64,000 bases of DNA from Microdochium bolleyi (Eukaryota; Ascomycota; Sordariomycetes; Xylariales; Microdochiaceae), in the NCBI GenBank assembly GCA_001566295.1, contig KQ964272.1, forward strand, positions 62,001 through 126,000. The letters run 5' to 3'. Position 1 is the first letter of the stretch, and the number at the start of each line of letters is the position of its first letter. A program made the position numbers and the translations under genes. Below the pieces are notes generated by a model, which was not told where the DNA came from, ran no database searches, and saw nothing but the letters and a program-made list of their open reading frames with translations. Below, one piece after another: positions 58,446 to 64,000 of the stretch.

Positions 58446-59483
58446 GCGCTATAATGTAATGAGGAATTCTATACTTGAGCTTGTTCTTCACAAATTTAAC
58501 CGGGTTTTCATCCTTCATGCGAGCCATTTTCCTCTTTAGTCCAGCCCGCAAGAGCCAAGATGCCCAAGGGTAGCCAGAGTGCACCTCCCTGGGGCGACAT
58601 TGCGACGAGAGTGATATTGTTCACCCGGAGTGCTACGGAAACATGCAGCAACCAGCACTTTATTGATGCAAGTCCTTGACTCCTTGCCGAGACAGCCGGT
58701 CAGTCTTTCCTGAAGTGTATATGATTTGCTGCTTGTATCTGGACGCCAGATGGCCAAGAATCTTGGCGGCAAGGGACAAGTATGAGTACAAGGTATTATA
58801 AGCAAGAGCAAGCAAAGAAGCGGCCGCTGGCGTATCTTGTTGGACTTAAGCACGTTCTGCCGTGCGCGTCCATGCTGGGGTCTGCCTGTCCTCGGCTCCA
58901 CATAGACACATGCCCTATATGGGTATTCTGCCGGAGGAGTGTTCTTTCCGTGAGGCAGTGCTACTGGCTTGGCTCTGTGCGGTCTCCAACGTTCCTAGGC
59001 GGCACGGAAAGTCCAATACCGTGTCTGGGGCTTGCTCCTCGAAAAAGCTCCTTTAGGCAAGTGGGAAGCGCAGAATGACGCCAATTCAGTCCAAGCTCGG
59101 TATTCATTGGCTTGTTAGAATTCTACTCAAGTAAGCCCTTTGAATATTTCCGCACTACCCCCACGCTCTCCGGAATTATATGTCAGACGCCAAGTACGCT
59201 AGACATGCGCAGTTCGTTGACCCGCAGGCCCATGCAATACTTCGAGCACGTGCAGCAGGATACGAGGCTACATGCCTTTGCGAGAACGACCAGCAACTGC
59301 ACACTTTGCCTGTTCGCAGTCACGCTTTGCAGTCATAAGTACCCGTCGTAATCGGTCCGAAGCTAGCTGAGGGATGGGCATCTCGATCTCGGATGTGAGA
59401 TGAGAGCTTGGGATCGTTCAGATCTCGATCATGGGCGAGCTGACCTACACAGTCGTAGGACTCACAACAACCTCGTTGTAGAC

Positions 59484-59503
59484 ACCCGACGTGACCCGAC
59501 GTG
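59484..59503. repeat. Perfect 10-bp direct repeat in a promoter
   Basis: ACCCGACGTG occurs twice back to back, ending 9 bases before the TATA box of the secreted protein gene. It contains the ACGT core of bZIP-type sites, so it could be an activator site pair. Confidence 0.6.
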
Positions 59504-59512
59504 ATGAATGTG

Positions 59513-59519
59513 TATATAA
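59513..59519 (+). promoter_or_regulatory. TATA box of the secreted cysteine-rich protein gene
   Basis: TATATAA 142 bases upstream of the start codon, directly after the 10-bp direct repeat. Confidence 0.55.
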
Positions 59520-59660
59520 GAGACTCTTGTCCCATGGAAGTAATGATCAACGGACCACACAAGGCAAGATCATCACGCAAATCTCGGGTTATCAGGACTT
59601 TCAAGCCCAAGTTTCTTTCACAACAGCATTGCCCCTGCCGACCCGCCGACTTTGCCGGCC

Positions 59661-61240
59661 ATGGTTCGCCTCTATCACCTACCCATCGCAGCTGTTGCTG
59701 TTTCAGCTGTGCTAGTGCCTCGTTCAGGCGATGACCCGGAGCGTTACACGATCTGTGGCGGCGACCGAGGGTATGCATTCCATGATTTTCAAAGCACGCT
59801 CCGTCCTCCATATGTATCCGTGTAGCTCTTCTTGACACAGCACACTTTGGGCCCACCCCATAATGTGAAGCTCAGGACGTGGTAGTTGAGCTAATCAAAA
59901 ACCAGATATGTCGAGAAAGACTCCCTCGAAGCCGCCGAGTACCTGCGCGAGAAGATCGTGACCTCGGATCGCTTCTTCATGGCCAAGGACGACTGCATCT
60001 ACGCCGCACGCAACACGACCATTGTCAGCCTCTGCAACGGCAGTGCACGCGATCGCCACGTGAATCGAGCCGAAGTCGGACGCGGCATTAACCAGCTCAT
60101 CAAGGACTGCGGTCTCGACGGCGGCTTCACGGGCATCCACGTCGTCAACAACCTCACCTTTGCCGCCTACGGGACCTCCGGCGGCCTGAAGCGTAGCCCG
60201 CCTACGGGGTCACCGCCGCCTGACGTCCCGGGAGGCTCGAGCCGGCGGTCCAAGAACTTGCTTGCCAAGCGTGACTGCAATCTGGACTATAACGGCAAAT
60301 GGGCCGAGGACTGCGATCGGGAGAACGAGATGAACGACGACGGCACGTGCGGTGAAACTAGTGCCGACAGCGACTGCAAAGTCTACTGCGAGCTCAAGCG
60401 CAGAAAGCTACTAGGCCAGGAGACCTCCGCTCCTGGTGAGGGTGGTGAACCTCAGTCTTCTGGCACAGACATCTCCCTGGAAGACTCGCAGGAGTTCTCC
60501 GTCTCCAGTGGCTTCTCCATCGGCGTCGAGGGGAGCTTCAAGGATGCCATCAGCGCGGGCGTCAGCTACCAGTGTGAGTGTCTCATGTTTGCTCTGTATA
60601 CCGTGATGAAACAATTGCAAAGAAGAGAATACTGATTCACCACTGCTTCTGCTTCCGAACAGTCTCTGTGACCAAGACGACCGGCTACACCGTGGTCAAG
60701 TCCAACAATGACGACCCGCCTGAGGGTGACGGCATCTTCGGTCGCTGGGTCTTCTTTCCTAAGCTCATCGAGACGTGCGGCACCGTCACGCAGCGCGAAG
60801 TCAAGAAGGACGTCCCCGCATGCCCGGGTGTTGGCGTATGCCCTCCTCCTGGCGACCCTTACTGCTCGGGCGACCCGGAAAACCACGAGGACGTATGCTC
60901 CATCTCACCCGAGCTCGACGACAAGGGAGAGCCTGCCGTATTCTGGGCTCTGAGTAAGTTCTTGAATCCCCACGATCCGCCGTGATCTACAAATCCACAG
61001 GTTTGGGCTCAGGGTTGACACGTACGGTGATCGATAGGGTGGGAGCGTGGGGACGGCACCGCTCTCGACTTTGAGGACCAGAGCCAGGCGTATCGCGACC
61101 TGTGCAGTGATGCCAGCGACCCCGACAACGACGGCGAGGACGAGTGCTATACGGACCTGGAGGACCGCCGCCGTCGTGCCCCCATCAACTTCAAGTGGCT
61201 CGAGGCGCGCAAGGCAGCGGTCGCTGCTGGAGAGATATAG
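59661..61240 (+). CDS. Secreted cysteine-rich protein of unknown family, possible kexin-processed precursor
   Basis: Exons 59661-59770, 59906-60573, 60663-60953 and 61038-61240 (introns 135, 89 and 84 bp) encode 423 residues. A signal peptide (MVRLYHLPIAAVAVSAVLVP) is followed by an N-terminal domain (about 30-126) with four cysteines and the segment EVGRGINQLIKDCGLDGGF. A Pro/Gly/Ser linker carries Lys-Arg at 132-133 and 158-159, typical of kexin cleavage. Next come a cysteine-rich acidic stretch (161-198), then a Ser/Val/Gly-alternating region (SQEFSVSSGFSIGVEGSF to FSVTKTTGYTVVK) that predicts amphipathic strands. A second cysteine-rich part follows, and the end is charged. I do not recognise the family. 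Small-cysteine effector or antimicrobial precursors and beta-pore proteins share single features with it, but none fits the whole. Confidence 0.7.
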
Positions 61241-61430
61241 TGGGCTGGTGGCCACTTGGATTGGTACGACAAGCGCGAGTAGTTGTTGTTCTTCTTCTTA
61301 CGCTCGTTTATAAAAACTTCGTTAAGAATCAGTGGGATTTCGTGCAGGGCAATTTAGACAAAGAACATGGAGGAGCTTTGTTTAATATTTGTTCGGAGGG
61401 TTTATGGCGGGTTCTTTACATCTAGTCAAG
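61241..61430. other. 3' region of the secreted protein gene
   Basis: Short AT-rich stretch, ending with TCAAG at 61426-61430, which may be the left target-site duplication of the LTR that follows. Confidence 0.4.
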
Positions 61431-61668
61431 TGTAACAACCCGACCAATAGGTCGCAAGATCCGGCCAAGGACAAGAGCAGGTCATACACGCGGAGCAGGC
61501 ACACCACTGCTTATATAAGTATCTCCTTATAACAGTAAGCGGTAAGGATGGATATATTAGATAGTATATATCTAAGAGATCCTAAACAATATTACGATAA
61601 AGAATAATGGTGTATATAGTGTAGAGGATTTCCTAGGCAGATTCAGAGGAGAAATCAACCACCGCTAC
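61431..61668. mobile_element. Probable solo LTR of a retrotransposon
   Basis: This 238-bp segment begins TGTAACAACCCG, a typical start of Ty3/gypsy-type LTRs. It is much more AT-rich than its surroundings, carries an internal TATATAA (61512-61518), and is bounded by the identical 5-mer TCAAG on both sides (61426-61430 and 61669-61673), as expected for a target-site duplication. The right end reads CCGCTAC, not the usual CA, so the border may be mutated or misplaced. No retrotransposon coding sequence is present in the window, hence solo LTR. Confidence 0.45.
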
Positions 61669-61811
61669 TCAAGCCAATGATGTTCTATGCTAGCCAAAGT
61701 GTCCACGCAGTGACCTGAAAATGCTAATTGCATCATTCCCCGAGAAGCTAACTTTTACACTCCGACATGCTTCCACACCCGAAGTTTGGGAAGGCTGACC
61801 TTCTTCTCCGA
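61669..61811. other. Short spacer after the LTR
   Basis: Contains the right copy of TCAAG and the 3' region of the transporter that ends at 61812. Confidence 0.4.
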
Positions 61812-64000
61812 TCAACGATGAACGCTCCCAGCCCTCTGCCTCGGTACCCCCCTCATCTGCACGCTCCGCTTCCTCTCCAGTCCCCAGTCCTCCACCTTAC
61901 TCCCCTCCGGGAGCGCCGGCTTGCCCCCAAGGCTCTCGAGCACGACCTTGTTGTCCGCCGTGAAGTCGTCCATGACCTGCAGCTCCCTCAGGGTGAACCA
62001 CCGCGGCATAAGCAGGATCCGCAGGGGCATGAGCAGGATGATGAGCACGGGGAAACCGATGGCCGCGATGGTGTGCGAAATGGCGACGCAGGCAAGGACG
62101 CCAGCCATCTGTAGGAAGATGAACAGGCTGATCTTGCGGCGGGGGATGCTGAGGAGAGGCTCGTCGCGCTGCACGAAGCGCGCCTCGGCGTGGAGGAAGA
62201 GGAATTTCTGGAGGATGCCGTTGGATTCGATCGATCCCCACTGCATGACGGGAAACGAGATAGTGTTAGTACATGGACTCGGATTGTCTTCTTGCCTCGC
62301 GCTCTGAGTGCGAGAAAGAGTGGATGGAAAGGGGACCAAGGAGTTTAGACATACCCCAACGACGAAGAAGACACCAGCAAACACAGCAGCGGGCATCGTG
62401 TGCAGCACCGTGAGAAACGGGCCCGTCATGGTGCCGATGAGCAGCAAGCCCATGAGGAAGTGCGTCATGCGCTGCTCGACAACGGCCTTGGCGCGGACGA
62501 TTGGGCGGCGAATGTCTCTAGTATCGCCCCCGGAGCTGCCGTCGCCGTTGACGGGCTCGGAGGTGGGTATGATGCGCAAGTCTGTCTCGTATATCGTGAG
62601 GGAGTCGGTATGAACGGGAGCCTACGGTTCGCGATAACATACGTGGTGAGCGAGCTGGCCTGGGATGTTCTTCGGGGTCACTCGGGATAGACGACTTACC
62701 TGCGGCACAAGACCATTGGGCATTGGCAACCCCAGAATACCAGCAACGAAGGTTGTGCAGCCGAGGAGGAAGAAGTCCCAGTGGAAGCCCCCAGGCTTCT
62801 TGAGGGGATACTGGCGGGCCTGAGCGGTGATACTGCTCACGTTCTGCAAGAGTCAGAGCGATGTCAGTGGAAATCTCCTCATATGAGGTTCGTTGTAGAC
62901 TTACGTGGTCGTAGTAGAACAGCAACATCAACAGGAATCCAAAAGGCAATGCCACAAACACCCAGGTGACGTCCAGGTTCCAGAAGTCAATGATCCAGCT
63001 CCGTGACTGGGTGGGCATGAATGGTGCGGTAACGGGAACACGGGTGATGTGCGTTGCCTCGAGGTTGCCTGGGAAGTGCGAGAATCCGACCCAGAAAAGA
63101 GTAGCGAACTGCCAGAGAGAAGTGTCAGCAACTTGCCCAGACCAGGATTGGCAGAGCCCGTAGACACTAGGTGGTAGAGCCTAGACATGTACTTACGACG
63201 TAAGCATAGTCGGCCAGGAAGCCGCGGACCGTGGGGTTCCAGGTGGTTCCCGAGCCGAGATGCTCCAGCCCGTAGACTGTGCCGAAGTACAGAATGGCAA
63301 TAAGACAGGCCAGATATCCCGCCGCTGTGCCTTCATCCCCAAACTCATTAACGAGTTCTTCCACGCCCTTGACTAAAACTCGCAGATCGCATTAGCCATG
63401 AACAGTATCAAGTCGAGCCTAATGGACATGGACATACTGATATAGATGATACCAACATACATGCCGAAGGACTCGCTCGAGAAGTCGGTCACATAGCGCA
63501 TGTAGTCGCAGGCATTGAACACTGACACAAGCCAGTGGAATATGGCGGCCCAGATACCAGTCCAAGCCATGAACTGCGGGTAGATGGCTGCGTCGTACTG
63601 GACGATGATATCGTAGATGGTAAAGTTGAAGAGCGAGATGAGACCCGTCACGCCGACGATTGTGAGAGGCTGCGCGCCAAGCACGCTGAAGACGACGGCC
63701 GCGAGTGCCGAGGAGAAGAGCGCCTCGTTGATGCCGTAGAACTGACCGGTGCGTCGGTACATGTCGAGGGTGTAGGCTATGGCCGGGAGGAGGCTGTGGA
63801 GGTTGTCAGGTAGCTCGCCTTTGCGGGAGAAGTATATGGGGAAGTAGGACTGACTTGACAAAGTACATGCGGATCGTGCTGGCTATTGTCCGGTATGTGA
63901 AGGCGTCGGTAATGTCTGACGGGTAGTAGGGAAGCCGCCTTTTCACATCGTAGTACATCCCACGACATGGATGGAGGATCCTCCAGCGGCGCCAGCCTCT
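61812..64000 (-). CDS. BOR1/SLC4-type borate or bicarbonate transporter, 5' end outside window
   Basis: Seven exons are visible: 64000-63855 (partial), 63793-63438, 63372-63197, 63108-62905, 62843-62700, 62621-62355 and 62240-61812. Introns are 61, 65, 88, 61, 78 and 114 bp. The joined protein (over 570 residues) begins within RGMYYDVKRRLPYYPSDI and continues TIRMYFVNLLPAIAYTLDM, GINEALFSSALAAVVFS, QPLTIVGVTGLISLFNFTIY, then the transmembrane core with DVTWVFVALPFGFLLMLLFYYDHN and GLPMPNGLVPQAPVHT. The cytosolic tail is charged and ends at 61812. This is the SLC4-like anion transporter family of yeast BOR1, a plasma-membrane or vacuolar borate exporter. The first coding residues, and the start codon, lie beyond the right edge. 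All junctions keep the frame. Confidence 0.92.

Larger units (their letters stand above)
58446..59660. other. Spacer with possible dynamin debris and promoter of next gene
   Basis: The left part may hold further decayed dynamin sequence. The right part is the promoter of the secreted protein gene, with a 10-bp direct repeat and a TATA box. Confidence 0.45.

Noticed and set aside
58540..58790. Dynamin P-loop upstream of the GTPase fragment
   Set aside because: A stretch near 58700-58760 vaguely resembles SSGKS in one frame, but the match is too weak to extend the pseudogene with confidence.
59661..61240. Assignment of the secreted protein to a KP4-like or Hce2-like family
   Set aside because: Only a loose resemblance in the N-terminal cysteine domain; the cysteine spacing and the rest of the protein do not fit.
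1..64000. CRISPR array, rRNA operon, plasmid-type origin or integrase-bounded island
   Set aside because: No spaced repeat array, no rRNA-like sequence and no prokaryotic features; the content is eukaryotic with spliceosomal introns.

Overview
The window looks like nuclear DNA of a filamentous ascomycete (Pezizomycotina; a Sordariomycete is my guess, inferred from the gene families and not proven). The signs are short GT-AG introns (mostly 55-135 bp), long GC-rich intergenic spacers, a tRNA-Glu with a 12-nt intron, and families such as HET, AA9, GH131, Clr5-ankyrin, SRPK-like kinase and DHA2 MFS transporter. Exon joins below were worked out by hand from GT/AG sites and reading-frame continuity.

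Layout. 0-6 kb: a DHA2 drug-efflux transporter (-) and a HET-domain gene (+) broken by frameshifts. 9-12 kb: a SulP sulfate permease with a STAS domain (+). 12-18 kb: an unassigned ORF (-), then two secreted biomass-acting enzymes on the minus strand, a GH131-type glucanase and an AA9 lytic polysaccharide monooxygenase. 21-27 kb: a secreted acetoacetate-decarboxylase-like protein (+), an SRPK-like kinase (+) and an FAD monooxygenase (-). An 80-bp repeat occurs on both sides of the gap before the kinase. 27-32 kb: an ORF with an in-frame stop, the tRNA, and a cytochrome P450. 32-41 kb: a PHO80/PREG-like cyclin (-), an NAD-dependent epimerase/reductase (+) and a mucin-like cell-surface protein (-). 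41-46 kb: an F-box-like protein and a MATE-type transporter frameshifted at an 8-bp tandem duplication. 46-50 kb: a structured non-coding region with CCAAT-bearing inverted repeats and recurring CCAGAATCTGG palindromes around a hypothetical gene. 50-59 kb: a Clr5/ankyrin protein, a SET-domain protein, and a relic where a truncated SET paralogue meets a truncated dynamin GTPase head-on. 59-64 kb: a secreted cysteine-rich protein of unknown family with possible kexin sites, a probable solo LTR, and a BOR1/SLC4-type anion transporter that runs off the right edge.

No polyketide, peptide or terpene synthase is visible, so the P450, FAD monooxygenase, epimerase and efflux genes do not form a recognisable complete metabolite cluster. 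The sulfate permease and PHO80-like cyclin are nutrient-acquisition functions. GH131 and AA9 suggest plant or fungal wall polysaccharide use. The most unusual items are the broken genes (HET, MATE, SET/dynamin relic), the 47.5-49.9 kb repeat landscape and the multi-domain secreted protein at 59.7-61.2 kb.
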